Of a stretch of DNA of 64,000 bases, positions 45,884-55,560 are shown in pieces. Source of the DNA: an uncultured Desulfobacterales bacterium (GTDB lineage: Bacteria > Desulfobacterota > Desulfobacteria > Desulfobacterales > JAHEIW01); the NCBI GenBank assembly GCA_947259495.1, contig CAMYLV010000003.1, forward strand, positions 62,001 to 126,000. Reading direction: 5' to 3'. The first letter of the stretch is position 1; the number at the start of each line of letters is the position of its first letter. Under the pieces are notes generated by a model that saw nothing but the letters and a program-made list of their open reading frames with translations, did not search any database and had not been told where the DNA came from. A program made the position numbers and the translations under genes.

Positions 45884-47802
45884 TTGAGCGGAGTTCCCGG
45901 TGCCACTTTTTTTTCCAGAGTCGCCAGGGTAGGGCCGGAGTCGTCCACTGCGGCTATCACCATCCCGTTGGACAGCACGCCCATAAGTTTGGCGGGTTTT
46001 AGATTGGCAACGATGATCACCTGTTTACCGATCAACTCTTGAGCCGAGTAATTTTCGGCAATCCCGGCAACCAGGGTTCTTTTTTGTCCCATATCGACTT
46101 CCAGTTTAAGCAGTTTCTGCGCTTTGGGGATCGGTTCAGCCTGCACAATAGTGGCTACTCTCAGGTCGATGCGACTGAACTCATCCAGAGCTATTTCAGG
46201 CTTGATTTTCAATGATGGGGGGCCCTCCTGTTTCTGGGCGGCTGCGCCCGGTGCCTTTTCGCTGACTTCAATTCTGGGAAAAAGAACGATGGATTTTAAA
46301 AGCTGGGTTCCCGACGGTATCGATCCCCAGGTTCTGAGTTGATCGAGATGGTAAAAACAGCTGGCCGGATCCAGTCCGAGATATTTTTGCATTTTTTGGG
46401 AGGTGCCGGGCATCACGGGGTAAATTAAACCTGAGATGACACGAAGCCCTTCTAACAAATGATAGATAACGGCCGCCAATTGTTTCTGGTTTGATTTTTT
46501 TTTGGCCATAACCCAGGGGGCGGATATATCGATCATTTTGTTCATCTGCCCGATAAATTCCCATACAGCCATCAAGGCTTTATGAAATTCAAAAGATTGC
46601 ATAAAGGTTTCAAAATGATCAATCGTTTCCATGGCATTGGATTGCAAATCAAGGCTTAATTCCTGTTCCACCTGCGGATCGACTTGCGGAACATGCCCGT
46701 CAAAGTATTTATGGGCCATGGAAATAATTCTGGAAAAAAGGTTGCCGAGGTCATTGGCCAGATCCGAGTTGATCCGTTGAACCAATGCCACCTCGCTGAA
46801 GCTTGAATCCAGTCCAAAATTCATTTCTCGAATCAGAAAAAACCGAAAGGCATCCAGGCCGTAGACATTTCTCAGCTGGAGCGGATCGACGACATTCTCT
46901 AGGCTTTTGGACATTTTGCTCTGATCGATATTCCAGTATCCGTGCACATTCAAGTGCTGGTAAATAGGAATTCCGGCGGCCTTGAGCATAATGGGCCAAT
47001 AAATTCCGTGGGGTTTAAGTATATCTTTGGCGACAATGTGTTGTGCTACAGGCCAGAATTTGCTGAACAAGTCGCCATCCGGGTATCCGAGCGCTGAAAC
47101 ATAATTTAACAGGGCATCAAACCAGACATAGGTGACATAATTTTCATCAAAGGGAAGGGTGATGCCCCATTTTAATCGACTCTTCGGCCGGGATATACAC
47201 AGATCTTCAAGCGGTTCTTTTAGAAAAGCCAGGACTTCATTACGGTAGCGTTCAGGACGGATAAACCCTGCATGTTGCTTGATGTGATCGATGAGCCAAT
47301 TCTGGTAGCGGCTCATTTTAAAAAAATAATTGGATTCTTTGATGATTTCAGGGGCGGTTTCATGGTCCGGACATTTACCATCGACCAATTCCCGATCGGT
47401 ATAAAATCGCTCACATCCGAAGCAGTATTGTCCCTCATATTCACTGAAATAAATATCGCCCGTATCATAGATTTTTTGTAAAATTTGGCTGACGACCTCC
47501 ATATGGTTATCATCAGTTGTACGAATAAAATAATTGTTGTTGACGTTGAGTTCCGGCCAGAGCTCTTTGAAAAGCCGGCTAATTTTATTGACGTATTCCC
47601 TGGGGCTCAGGTTTTCCTTTTGAGCGGAACGCACCACTTTGTCGCCATGTTCGTCAGTTCCGGTCAGGAAGAAAACATCTGTCGCTTGCATTTGGTAAAA
47701 ACGGGTTATGACATCAGCCACGATGGTGGTGTAGGCATGCCCCAGATGCGGGCGAGCGTTAACGTAATAGATAGGGGTCGTGATGTAAAACGGCTCGGGC
47801 AT
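45880..47802 (-). CDS. metG: Methionyl-tRNA synthetase
   Basis: 640 residues. Class I signature PHLGHAYT (HIGH variant), zinc motif (CFGCERFYTDREL then GKCPDHE), KMSKS motif in SKMSKSLENVVDP and a C-terminal tRNA-binding EMAP-like domain (FSRIDLRVATIVQAEPIP). It charges tRNA-Met for protein synthesis. Its ribosome site lies within the final codons of the PSP1-domain gene, two bases away, so they are co-transcribed. Confidence 0.97.
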   Translation of the reverse strand: MPEPFYITTPIYYVNARPHLGHAYTTIVADVITRFYQMQATDVFFLTGTDEHGDKVVRSAQKENLSPREYVNKISRLFKELWPELNVNNNYFIRTTDDNHMEVVSQILQKIYDTGDIYFSEYEGQYCFGCERFYTDRELVDGKCPDHETAPEIIKESNYFFKMSRYQNWLIDHIKQHAGFIRPERYRNEVLAFLKEPLEDLCISRPKSRLKWGITLPFDENYVTYVWFDALLNYVSALGYPDGDLFSKFWPVAQHIVAKDILKPHGIYWPIMLKAAGIPIYQHLNVHGYWNIDQSKMSKSLENVVDPLQLRNVYGLDAFRFFLIREMNFGLDSSFSEVALVQRINSDLANDLGNLFSRIISMAHKYFDGHVPQVDPQVEQELSLDLQSNAMETIDHFETFMQSFEFHKALMAVWEFIGQMNKMIDISAPWVMAKKKSNQKQLAAVIYHLLEGLRVISGLIYPVMPGTSQKMQKYLGLDPASCFYHLDQLRTWGSIPSGTQLLKSIVLFPRIEVSEKAPGAAAQKQEGPPSLKIKPEIALDEFSRIDLRVATIVQAEPIPKAQKLLKLEVDMGQKRTLVAGIAENYSAQELIGKQVIIVANLKPAKLMGVLSNGMVIAAVDDSGPTLATLEKKVAPGTPLK

Positions 47803-47804
47803 TT

Positions 47805-48608
47805 TTATTCCTTTTGCAGGGTTATTTGGTCAGCCTTGTATTCGACTTCCGCATTGTCCTCCAGACGAACGGCAACCCGATTACAAATCGCATTATGACG
47901 GATGACCTTGCCTTTGCCACCGGGCGTCTTGACGGTTTTACCCAGGCGTGGCAAATCTTTCTTCAAATGTTTGTAGGTTTCAAACTCGTAGTTTAAACAA
48001 CACATCAAGCGTCCGCATTGTCCTGAAATTTTGGTCGGATTCAGCGAAAGGCACTGTTCCTTAGCCATTCGGATTGAAACCGGATCGAATTTGTCCAGAA
48101 ATGTCGAACAGCACAGTTCGCGGCCGCAACGGCCGATTCCACCGCACATTTTAGCCTGGTTGCGGATACCTACCTGCCGCATTTCAATTCTGACACCCAG
48201 TTCTTTGACCAGCATTTTGACCAGCTGGCGAAAATCAACCCGGCCTTCGGCTGTAAAAAAAAAGATATATTTGTTTCCATCGAATAATTTCTCCACCGAG
48301 AAAAGGTTCATTTTCAAGCCCAGTTTGCGGATGCACTCCAGGCAGTAGGCATGGGCTGAATTCTCGTCCGTCAGGTTTTGCTGTCGCTGCTTGAAATCTT
48401 TTTCAGTCGCCAGCCGGAAAACCTTCTTGAGCGGCTTATCGCCGGGCGATTTTTCATAGGCTCTTGGCGGCACCACCACTGTTCCGAAACCCAGCCCCTG
48501 TTCAGTTTCAACGATGATGTGATCGCCCTGTTTCAGGACAAATGCACCGCAGTCAAAATCATATACTTTGCCTGCCGTTTTGAATCGTATTCCGACTATT
48601 TTTTTCAT
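47805..48608 (-). CDS. PSP1-domain protein (RicT/YaaT-like)
   Basis: 267 residues. The PSP1 core shows ATEKDFKQRQQNLTDE, KYIFFFTAEGRVDFRQLVK and the cysteine-rich segments MCGGIGRCGRELCC and ISGQCGRLMCCLNYE. In Bacillus, the related RicT joins an Fe-S complex that affects RNA turnover and biofilm; whether that holds here is open. The gene lies between holB and metG, the classic neighbourhood of this family. An exact 78-base direct repeat lies just upstream. Confidence 0.88.
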   Translation of the reverse strand: MKKIVGIRFKTAGKVYDFDCGAFVLKQGDHIIVETEQGLGFGTVVVPPRAYEKSPGDKPLKKVFRLATEKDFKQRQQNLTDENSAHAYCLECIRKLGLKMNLFSVEKLFDGNKYIFFFTAEGRVDFRQLVKMLVKELGVRIEMRQVGIRNQAKMCGGIGRCGRELCCSTFLDKFDPVSIRMAKEQCLSLNPTKISGQCGRLMCCLNYEFETYKHLKKDLPRLGKTVKTPGGKGKVIRHNAICNRVAVRLEDNAEVEYKADQITLQKE

Positions 48609-48938
48609 TTTGTATCTTTAACTTTAAATTTTACCACGGCGCGCACAGAGAATATAAAAAACGATAGAATTCCATAAAATCCCAAAGTGTTTCCCCTATT
48701 TTTAATTTGAAACGCTCATTTTAGGTTTTACCTGAATAGAGCGATTGTCGAGGTTGCCGCAGCTACACGGAAGAAGCCGTTCCGCTATAGTTGCCTATGC
48801 GGGACGGCATCTGACACCGTAGATGCGGTAAGATCGGCAATCCCGCAGGGTTTCAAATTAAAAATATAAAAAACGATAGAATTCCATAAAATCCCAAAGT
48901 GTTTCCCCTATTTTTAATTTGAAACGCTCATTTTAGGT
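48609..48938. other. Spacer between holB and the PSP1 gene, carrying a direct repeat
   Basis: 330 bases without a gene. Two exact 78-base copies flank a structured centre. The spacer may separate an otherwise typical holB-PSP1-metG operon. Confidence 0.6.
48651..48728. repeat. Exact 78-base direct repeat, copy 1
   Basis: Begins AATATAAAAAACGATAG and ends GAAACGCTCATTTTAGGTTT. It is identical over 78 bases to 48863-48940. The end CGCTCATTTTAGGT forms a hairpin with the following ACCTGAATAGAGCG. Confidence 0.95.
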
Positions 48939-48940
48939 TT
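48863..48940. repeat. Exact 78-base direct repeat, copy 2
   Basis: Identical to 48651-48728; the last two bases touch the holB stop codon at 48939. Short relatives of its end (CGCTCATTTAGG and CGCTCAATTTAGG) are at 55532-55543 and 59049-59061. Confidence 0.95.
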
Positions 48941-49964
48941 AAGGTTGTGCCAGCTGTATGAGCAACCGTTCCATGCTGAGTCTTAAATTGGTGTTTGCTG
49001 TTATACGGTTTTGGGCTTTTTGAACCGCATCCACCTTAGACAGGAGCGTCGCCAAATCCGTTTGGCGGGATGCGATCCTGACCTGATCGGCGACATCCTG
49101 GTTGATGATTTTTTCGGTGTCATAACGGTCGATGATCAAATCTCTAAACCAGGTTTTTGTGATCTCTAAACGTTCAGCCAGCGCTTCTTTTTCATGGGAT
49201 AATTTTTCGGCCAGCGCAAATAGTCGCGCTATCGGCTGTAAAGACAGGGTCCGAATTTCAGCGAGCAACCATTTTCTGCGCGACAACCAGTTTTCGGCAA
49301 TCATCATCTGAGCTTTGCCAAGGCTTCCATTGGCCATTGCCGAAATAATTTCAGCAGCTTGCGGTTTGAGGCCATGTTCTTTTATGATCCGGGAAGTGAT
49401 ATATTCTCGGGAGATCCGATTAAACTTCACCTGCTGGCAACGGGATGCAATTGTCGGTAGAAGGTCAGATCCACAGGTCGCGATCAGCACCAGCATCGAG
49501 CGGTTGGGCGGCTCTTCCAGTATTTTAAGCAGCGCGTTGCTGGCGGCTGCATTCATGCATTGTGCCTTTGAAACAATCACCACCCGGGTTTTGGCTTCGT
49601 ACGGCTTCATGGAGAGGGTGTGCAACAATGCCCTGATCTGCTCGATTTTGATAAAGGGTCCGCGTGGTTGGATCTGGATGACATCCGGGTGATTGCCGGC
49701 TAAAATTTTTTTACAGGACTTGCAGACACCGCATGATTCGATCGGTGGATTGACAGGGCCCTGCTCGGATGCATCATCAGCGTTGAAACCGGAAGTCTCG
49801 CCCTGACAGTTGCAGGCCATTGTCAGGGCAACGGCAGCTGCCTGTTTGCCCACTCCTGCTGTTCCTGTAAAAAGAAGCGCGTGTGGAAGAGTCCTGTTTT
49901 TAAGGAGGGTGGTTAATATTCTTATGGGCCGTTCTTGATTTATTAGCAACTCAAACCCAGGCAC
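48939..49964 (-). CDS. holB: DNA polymerase III delta-prime subunit
   Basis: 341 residues starting at GTG 49964. AAA+ signatures: FTGTAGVGKQAAAVAL (Walker A variant), the four-Cys zinc module with CGVCKSCKKI, SKAQCMNAAASNALLKILEEPP and ATCGSDLLPTIASRCQQVKF (sensor 1 and SRC motif). It is part of the clamp-loader complex. It begins four bases after the HU-like gene, so is likely co-transcribed with it. Confidence 0.93.
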   Translation of the reverse strand: MPGFELLINQERPIRILTTLLKNRTLPHALLFTGTAGVGKQAAAVALTMACNCQGETSGFNADDASEQGPVNPPIESCGVCKSCKKILAGNHPDVIQIQPRGPFIKIEQIRALLHTLSMKPYEAKTRVVIVSKAQCMNAAASNALLKILEEPPNRSMLVLIATCGSDLLPTIASRCQQVKFNRISREYITSRIIKEHGLKPQAAEIISAMANGSLGKAQMMIAENWLSRRKWLLAEIRTLSLQPIARLFALAEKLSHEKEALAERLEITKTWFRDLIIDRYDTEKIINQDVADQVRIASRQTDLATLLSKVDAVQKAQNRITANTNLRLSMERLLIQLAQP

Positions 49965-49968
49965 AACT

Positions 49969-50244
49969 TCAGTAGTCTACCCGTTCCTTCAGCTCTTTTC
50001 CCGATTTGAAAAAAGGAAGTTTTTTTGGCCTAATCGTAACTTGCTCGCCGGTTTTAGGGTTTCGGCCGGTATAGCTTTTGTAATCCTTAACAAAAAAGCT
50101 GCACAGACCTCGAATTTCAACCCGTTTTCCTCTTGCCATGGCGTCCGCCATGTTATCGAAAAAAATCTGTACGACCTTCGCAGCTTCCGCTTTCGATATA
50201 TTGGCCTCTGTTTTCAAGGCGGAGATGAGCTCCAACTTATTCAT
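49969..50244 (-). CDS. HU/IHF-family DNA-binding protein
   Basis: 91 residues from ATG 50244 with AAAGGAGG upstream. The family signature is complete: MNKLELISALK start, KRVEIRGLCSFFVKDYKSYTGRNPKTGE beta arms, and KKLPFFKSGKELKERV. It bends DNA as a dimer. Placement as IHF-alpha, IHF-beta or HU cannot be made from one sequence; the FxVKxYxxYxGRNPKTGE arm resembles IHF-beta slightly more. Co-transcribed with holB. Confidence 0.95.
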   Translation of the reverse strand: MNKLELISALKTEANISKAEAAKVVQIFFDNMADAMARGKRVEIRGLCSFFVKDYKSYTGRNPKTGEQVTIRPKKLPFFKSGKELKERVDY

Positions 50245-50323
50245 AGAACCTCCTTTTTCATAATACGGATCGGCAATAACATTTTGAAATGTATATGCTA
50301 AAACTCGATTAGATGTCAAGCGG

Positions 50324-50851
50324 TTATGTTAATATTTTCGGCACCATCTCAATGTCATCCTCACTTACTTCTACCCCGGCGTATTGTCCGAGGGCTTCAA
50401 TATTGACAATCACGCGTCCCCGGCCACCATAGCGGATAAAGGTTCCGGTGACACCGGCAAACGGACCGTGAACCACAATGACCTTATCCCCTTTTCTTAA
50501 ATGGGTGCCGGTTGTGATCGTGTGTTCCGCACTGACCATGATTTTTAAGGATTCGATGGTTTCTTCCGGCACCGGTACCGGACCCTGTTTGCTGCCGATC
50601 AATCGCACCGCTCCAGCGGTTTTAACAATTTCCAGATGGGACTGGGGGGCTAAATCTGTTTTGACAAACAGGTACCCGGGAAACAGAGGCACACGAATCA
50701 TGACTTTGCGATCACGTCGTTTGCTCCGGACCGTTACCTTCGGCAGAAAAACCTCGATGGATTTTTTTCCCAGGCCGTCATTCACAACGTTTTCAAAACG
50801 GCTTTTGGTATGCAACACATACCAGAGGTGTGCTAATCGTTTGTCTTCCAT
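50324..50851 (-). CDS. NusG paralogue (RfaH/UpxY/LoaP type)
   Basis: 175 residues. The NGN domain (WYVLHTKSRFENVVNDGL, SIEVFLPKVTVRSKRRDRKV, VPLFPGYLFVKTDL) and the C-terminal KOW domain (LRKGDKVIVVHGPFAGVTGTF) are present. It is a specialised NusG paralogue, an elongation factor for particular long operons such as polysaccharide clusters, rather than the housekeeping NusG, which usually sits beside secE and rplK. It lies between lptD and the HU gene. Its target operon is not in the window. Confidence 0.88.
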   Translation of the reverse strand: MEDKRLAHLWYVLHTKSRFENVVNDGLGKKSIEVFLPKVTVRSKRRDRKVMIRVPLFPGYLFVKTDLAPQSHLEIVKTAGAVRLIGSKQGPVPVPEETIESLKIMVSAEHTITTGTHLRKGDKVIVVHGPFAGVTGTFIRYGGRGRVIVNIEALGQYAGVEVSEDDIEMVPKILT

Positions 50852-51008
50852 TTATTCCGATCCACTTTTTTTATTACCTTATTCCAACGGCAAGCACAAG
50901 AAACGATAAGCAGAAAAAAAATGATTTCCTATCTTGCTTCCTTTGTGTTTTCGCTGTTGATATTGGAATGTCGGTGATTAATCTTGCGGGACGATAAAAA
51001 CGTGTATT

Positions 51009-53369
51009 TTAATATCGGAATCCGCCCAGTCCGATCAATTCTATTTTAAAACCAACTTTCCAATCATTGGGTTCATTTGTGTAGTTAAAATCGAGAGCCC
51101 AACACTGGGAGTTATAAATGAATCCGGCCATTGTCTTAATTCTCTGATTGGTTTCAAAGTTATATTCATTTCCACCGTTAACTGAAAAGTTATCGGTCAA
51201 TTGCACCTTTAATTTGCCGGTTATGGACTGGATGTCTTCATCGACGTTCGTTTCCTTGGATTTCTTTTCATACCGATAGTCCACATACAGTTCGTCACCC
51301 CGATTGTCCCATAGGGATCCCTGAACGTTGTGCCCCAGGAATTCGTTGTCGTAGACCGAGTATTGTGCATCAGCATCGATCCAGACGTATTTTCCCGGAA
51401 AGAGTTCGAGTTTGGCAAAAATCGGTGAAAACGGCCGTTCTGATCTTTTAAAGTCATAACTATGCTCTACTTTGAGGCGAAAAAGATCGTTGTACATAAA
51501 GTCGGCGGTGGATTGGCGCCGAGCGCCGCGGTTAATTGCCAACGTTGGTTTGGATTTCTTTGCATCCATCGTTTTTGATTTGGAAGTCAATGTATTGGTC
51601 AATGCGTACGTAATTTTGTTGGTTTCATCGATGCGGTCGATTGTATCAAATCGGGGCAGGTCTCCTTGGCTGGAATTTGATATAAAATCATGCGTAATCT
51701 GGGGTCGGATGCGATGTTTGATTTTTTCAAATAGCTGGCCTTCCCAATTGAAAACTTTTTCGATTTCAGTAAAAAGCTCCAGTCGGGTGTCAAAAAGTTC
51801 GCGATGGGACCATCGATCGGTATTGGTTTGGTCGTCGGAATTATTCTCATCCAGGCGGTAGAGCGTCTGTCGGTAACCGGCCGAAGGTTCAATTGTCATG
51901 TAATTTTGAACACGAAAGGGAAAATAGAGTCTGGGCTGCAGATCCATCCGTTGGCCCCGGGTGCCGCTGTCGCGCCAAAAATAGGTATATTGCGAGGCCA
52001 GATCATAATAAAAGGGAGAAGTCATAATCTTTTGCTTGGCACCATCAAAGCTGATAAACGGTAATTGTTGCAGGGTTCCACTGGTATTAATATCCCGTCG
52101 CGTATCATCATTCCAGCGCGGTTCAAAGTTGAGGCTGAATTTCGGCCAGAGTCGATTTAAATTCAAACGGTTGGTTCTAACTGGATCGTTATAGTCATCA
52201 AGCTGCCGTTGGAACGCTCTGCGGAAATAGTCATTGGTATCCTCGTAGCCCATGTAACCTTCCTGAAATTCCCGCAGATAGTCCTGATCTCTGACAACGT
52301 CCAAATCCAATTTGGCAAAAATACCCAGGGGAACGGGTTGATGATGGCTCATGCGGAACCAATAGCGATTTTGACTGGTGCGCAAGACCTGTTCGCCGTC
52401 ATCCCGATACCCGTAATCATAGCTGGATTGGCCGCCGTCATCGGTTTTATCATCGTGGAGTCCATCCAGCATGAAGCTTCCCTTGGAACGCTCGTTTAAG
52501 AGATAGCGAAATTCGGCACCGGGCCTTATGCCGCGATTTGACATGTAATAGCCGTAAAATGTCGCATCTGCACTTTCTGATATGGCCCAGAAAAAGGGTT
52601 GATTATATTGATAGCCTTTGCGCTCGGACTCTCCGAACTCGGGCGTCAGAAAGCCGCTCTGGCGGTCTTTTCTTGCCGGGTAGTAAAAGAAAGGTGTATA
52701 CAGCACCGGTACATTGCGTGCCCGCAGGGTGGCATGTCTGGCGGTGCCGGCACCATCCGCTTTAACCTTAACGTCTCGCGCGCTGATTTTCCAGCTCGGT
52801 TTTGGCCCATCGCAAGTGGTCAGTGTGGCTTCATCTATCTGATACGTATTTTTACCGGTTTTTTGGATTTTATCGGCTGTGATGTGAAAATTATTTTCCT
52901 TTAAAAATAAAGAGGCATTTTCAATATGGCCCATCTGGTTTTCGAGATCGATCTCCATGTAACTGCCGGAAAGGATATCCTGACCGACAGTCAGAACCAC
53001 ATTGCCCCGGGCAAATGCGCTTTGGGCCTTGTGATCATACTGGATAAAATCGGCCGTCAGGCGCATATCAGCCTTGGATATCTGGACATTGCCGCGGGCA
53101 ACATATTGGTCCAGCAGTTGGTCGTAGGCCACCTCATCGGCCTGCAGCTCCCACGGCAACCGGTTGTCATCTTTTAAAACCTGATCGGGTTCCAATTTCA
53201 AAATCTGAGCTGGCACCGGGTGCGGCGCTGCGATACAGGCCAAAATAATACAGCCGATAAAGGCCGTCAGGCAGCTCCTTTTTGAAAAAATAATCGGATA
53301 CAAGCGTTTCAACCGTTTCAGCTGAAAAACAGGTCCCCCGCATTTTTCCAGCGACTTGAGATAAACCAT
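51009..53369 (-). CDS. lptD: LPS-assembly outer-membrane protein
   Basis: 786 residues. A signal-type hydrophobic segment (about 34-57, ending HPVPAQ) is followed by an N-terminal OstA/LptA-like jellyroll (WELQADEVAYDQLLDQYVAR, ADFIQYDHKAQSAFARGN) and a large C-terminal beta barrel (HHQPVPLGIFAKLDLDVVRD, QLTDNFSVNGGNEYNFETNQ). It inserts lipopolysaccharide in the outer membrane with LptE, proving a didermic envelope. It heads the minus-strand housekeeping run. The N-terminal extension of about 30 residues before the signal may mean a later start. Confidence 0.93.
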   Translation of the reverse strand: MVYLKSLEKCGGPVFQLKRLKRLYPIIFSKRSCLTAFIGCIILACIAAPHPVPAQILKLEPDQVLKDDNRLPWELQADEVAYDQLLDQYVARGNVQISKADMRLTADFIQYDHKAQSAFARGNVVLTVGQDILSGSYMEIDLENQMGHIENASLFLKENNFHITADKIQKTGKNTYQIDEATLTTCDGPKPSWKISARDVKVKADGAGTARHATLRARNVPVLYTPFFYYPARKDRQSGFLTPEFGESERKGYQYNQPFFWAISESADATFYGYYMSNRGIRPGAEFRYLLNERSKGSFMLDGLHDDKTDDGGQSSYDYGYRDDGEQVLRTSQNRYWFRMSHHQPVPLGIFAKLDLDVVRDQDYLREFQEGYMGYEDTNDYFRRAFQRQLDDYNDPVRTNRLNLNRLWPKFSLNFEPRWNDDTRRDINTSGTLQQLPFISFDGAKQKIMTSPFYYDLASQYTYFWRDSGTRGQRMDLQPRLYFPFRVQNYMTIEPSAGYRQTLYRLDENNSDDQTNTDRWSHRELFDTRLELFTEIEKVFNWEGQLFEKIKHRIRPQITHDFISNSSQGDLPRFDTIDRIDETNKITYALTNTLTSKSKTMDAKKSKPTLAINRGARRQSTADFMYNDLFRLKVEHSYDFKRSERPFSPIFAKLELFPGKYVWIDADAQYSVYDNEFLGHNVQGSLWDNRGDELYVDYRYEKKSKETNVDEDIQSITGKLKVQLTDNFSVNGGNEYNFETNQRIKTMAGFIYNSQCWALDFNYTNEPNDWKVGFKIELIGLGGFRY

Positions 53370-53735
53370 TCAGCTCTGATCTTTGCGTGGGGCTATTCGG
53401 CACAGCCGTTAAGCCCCGGATTCGTCTATATACCTTGAATATAATTGGAATTTGAGATATACATCCAGAATGGTTAAATATGTCAAGATATCGCTGGAAA
53501 GTCAATTGGGTGCAAATCGCTGCAGTCTTTGCCTAAAAATCATAAGTGAGACCCATTTAAATTGCCCATTCAATTCGTTTTCAGGACCCTTCGGTGCTGT
53601 GTGTTTCGCTGAACCTTTTCCCGCCTTTGTATCCGCAAGTGCGGGTTGAAAGGCCGCTCTGTCAACCCCGCCGATGCTTCCTTGCACGAATTCTTATTGG
53701 CCGAACACCTCAAAAGCCAATTTGTGTGAAAAATG
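53370..53735. other. Divergent lptD/surE intergenic region
   Basis: About 366 bases between divergent starts. No gene or strong repeat was recognised; openings here lack ribosome sites and family matches. Both promoters must lie here. Confidence 0.4.
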
Positions 53736-54512
53736 ATGAATATTCTGTTAACCAATGACGATGGAATTTATGCCCCGGGGTTAGCGTCCCTTTGCACGCA
53801 CCTGGCGGCCAAAAATAATGTTATGGTCATTGCGCCGGACCGTGAACAAAGTGCCGTCGGCCATGGCATTACCTTAAACGAGCCGCTGCGTACGCGCAAG
53901 GTTTCGATCCCGAATGCATTTGAGGGCTATGCCGTTTCAGGGACGCCGGCCGATTGCATCAAGATCGGCGTGCTGGAAATTCTGAAAACCAAACCCGATT
54001 TGGTGATATCCGGCATTAATCCGGGTGCCAATGTCGGTGTCAATATTAATTATTCCGGAACGGTTGCCGCCGCCAAAGAAGCGACGCTATACGGTATTCT
54101 GGCTATTGCGGTGTCCATTCACAGCCGTCAGGTTGAATCCTATGACGAGGCTGCCGGCTTCGTAGCACAACTGGCCCAAGACGTATATGCCCGCGGCCTG
54201 CCTTTCGGCACATTTTTAAATGTCAATATTCCGAACCGGCCTTTAGCGGAGATTGCCGGCGTGCAGTTTAGCCGGCTCGATATGGATTTTTTCCCTGAAT
54301 ACATCGATAAACGGATCGATCCGCGCCAGCGCACCTATTATTGGCAGGGATGTGACAGTCTGCCTCAGGGCAAGTCCATCGATATTGACGGCTCGGCCTT
54401 ATGTGAGGATTTTATTTCGATCACACCGATTAAATGCGATCAGACCGATTACGACGTGCTCGCAAACATGAAGGACTGGAAAATTATTACCAAAATTTTG
54501 CATGAAAATTAA
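53736..54512 (+). CDS. surE: 5'-nucleotidase SurE
   Basis: 258 residues from the second of two adjacent ATGs (53733 is equally possible). SurE signatures are complete: ILLTNDDGIYAPGL with metal-binding Asp pair, APDREQSAVGHGITL, GYAVSGTPADCIKIG and SGINPGANVGVNINYSGTVAAAKEA. It dephosphorylates nucleoside monophosphates or related substrates, often linked to stationary-phase survival. Confidence 0.95.
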   Translation: MNILLTNDDGIYAPGLASLCTHLAAKNNVMVIAPDREQSAVGHGITLNEPLRTRKVSIPNAFEGYAVSGTPADCIKIGVLEILKTKPDLVISGINPGANVGVNINYSGTVAAAKEATLYGILAIAVSIHSRQVESYDEAAGFVAQLAQDVYARGLPFGTFLNVNIPNRPLAEIAGVQFSRLDMDFFPEYIDKRIDPRQRTYYWQGCDSLPQGKSIDIDGSALCEDFISITPIKCDQTDYDVLANMKDWKIITKILHEN

Positions 54513-54803
54513 TGAGAAGTTTAAATTATATTTAATGGCTTCAAGTTAAGCTACGACCGACGCAAAACAAAATACCGATCAGGTATACAGGTATAATGGA
54601 TGAAAATCATTTTATCTCATTGATTTTCACCCTTCTGGCGAGCCGGAGGCTTCCATCTGCTGCGTTATTAAGGCCAAAGCATAGTTCACTATAGCTTCGC
54701 CCTTAAGTGCCTTGCGGATGAAAGCCTCCGACTCGTGCAAAATTTTGGTACTAAGCAGCATGAAAATTAACGCTTAACAGGTAAATGAAAATCGGTTAGC
54801 CCC
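54513..54803. other. Spacer between surE and tmk
   Basis: 291 bases with no gene. Contains hairpin TGAAAATCA/TGATTTTCA at about 54600-54634 and the R2 element. Confidence 0.5.
54639..54751. repeat. Palindromic element, family R2
   Basis: Outer arms GAGCCGGAGGCTTCCATCTG and TGCGGATGAAAGCCTCCGAC. The inner arms TTAAGGCCAAAGCATAG and CTATAGCTTCGCCCTTAA pair. It shares its outer arms with 33190-33315 and partly with 25655-25705. Confidence 0.75.
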
Positions 54804-55436
54804 ATGTTCATCACATTGGAAGGTATCGAAGGCTCGGGTAAAACGACCCAGATAGATCGGCTGGCGGAATTTCTTGAGGCCAACGGAATGAAATGCGTGA
54901 CGACCCGGCAGCCGGGCGGAACCGTCATCGGTGAAAACATACGATCGATTCTACTGAACCCGGCAAATCATACCCTGCAACCGATGACAGAATTGCTGCT
55001 CTATCTGGCGGATCGCGCGCAGCACATCGATGAGATTATCAGCCCCGCTTTGGCGGCAGGCAAAACGGTCATATGCGATCGTTATTTTGATGCGACACTG
55101 GTGTATCAGGGTTATGCCCGAGGGCTGAGTGTCCAGTTGCTTTTAGAATTGCACCAGATTTTATTTGATAATTTAAAACCGGATGTCACGCTGCTGCTGG
55201 ATCTCTCACCGCGCCAGGGGTTGGAAAGGGCCTGGCAGCAATTAAATAGCGGCCAGCGGGTGGGCCATGAAAGCCGCTTTGAAAACGAGGCCGTGGCCTT
55301 TCATAAGAAAGTCAGGACCGGCTACCTTGAGCTGGCACGTCTCGAACCGCAGCGGTTTCGCATTATCGATGCCGCCCAGAGTCCGGATCAGGTCTTCGCC
55401 GAGATCAGCAAAACACTATCATCCTTTCTCAAATAA
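54804..55436 (+). CDS. tmk: Thymidylate kinase
   Basis: 210 residues. Walker A GIEGSGKTTQ, the DR(Y/H) motif in VICDRYFDATLVYQG, TRQPGGTVIG after the P-loop and a LID region with Arg-rich LDLSPRQGLERA. It phosphorylates dTMP to dTDP. It is separated from holB by lptD and surE, unlike the usual tmk-holB order. The CysK-CysS gene follows 124 bases later. Confidence 0.96.
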   Translation: MFITLEGIEGSGKTTQIDRLAEFLEANGMKCVTTRQPGGTVIGENIRSILLNPANHTLQPMTELLLYLADRAQHIDEIISPALAAGKTVICDRYFDATLVYQGYARGLSVQLLLELHQILFDNLKPDVTLLLDLSPRQGLERAWQQLNSGQRVGHESRFENEAVAFHKKVRTGYLELARLEPQRFRIIDAAQSPDQVFAEISKTLSSFLK

Positions 55437-55501
55437 AGTGTGGCATGGCCGCTGGATTATATTGTTGCAATAAATTTAAATTTCGCGCCGTTAACCCGAT
55501 C

Positions 55502-55543
55502 CTAAATTGAGCGATGGTCGAGATTTGAAGCGCTCATTTAGGA
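55502..55543. repeat. Short hairpin related to the 78-base repeat
   Basis: CCTAAATTGAGCG and CGCTCATTTAGG pair around GATGGTCGAG. It is a miniature relative of the structure at 48709-48760 and lies just before the fused CysK-CysS gene. Confidence 0.6.
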
Positions 55544-55560
55544 TAAGATAGGCCTACGAT

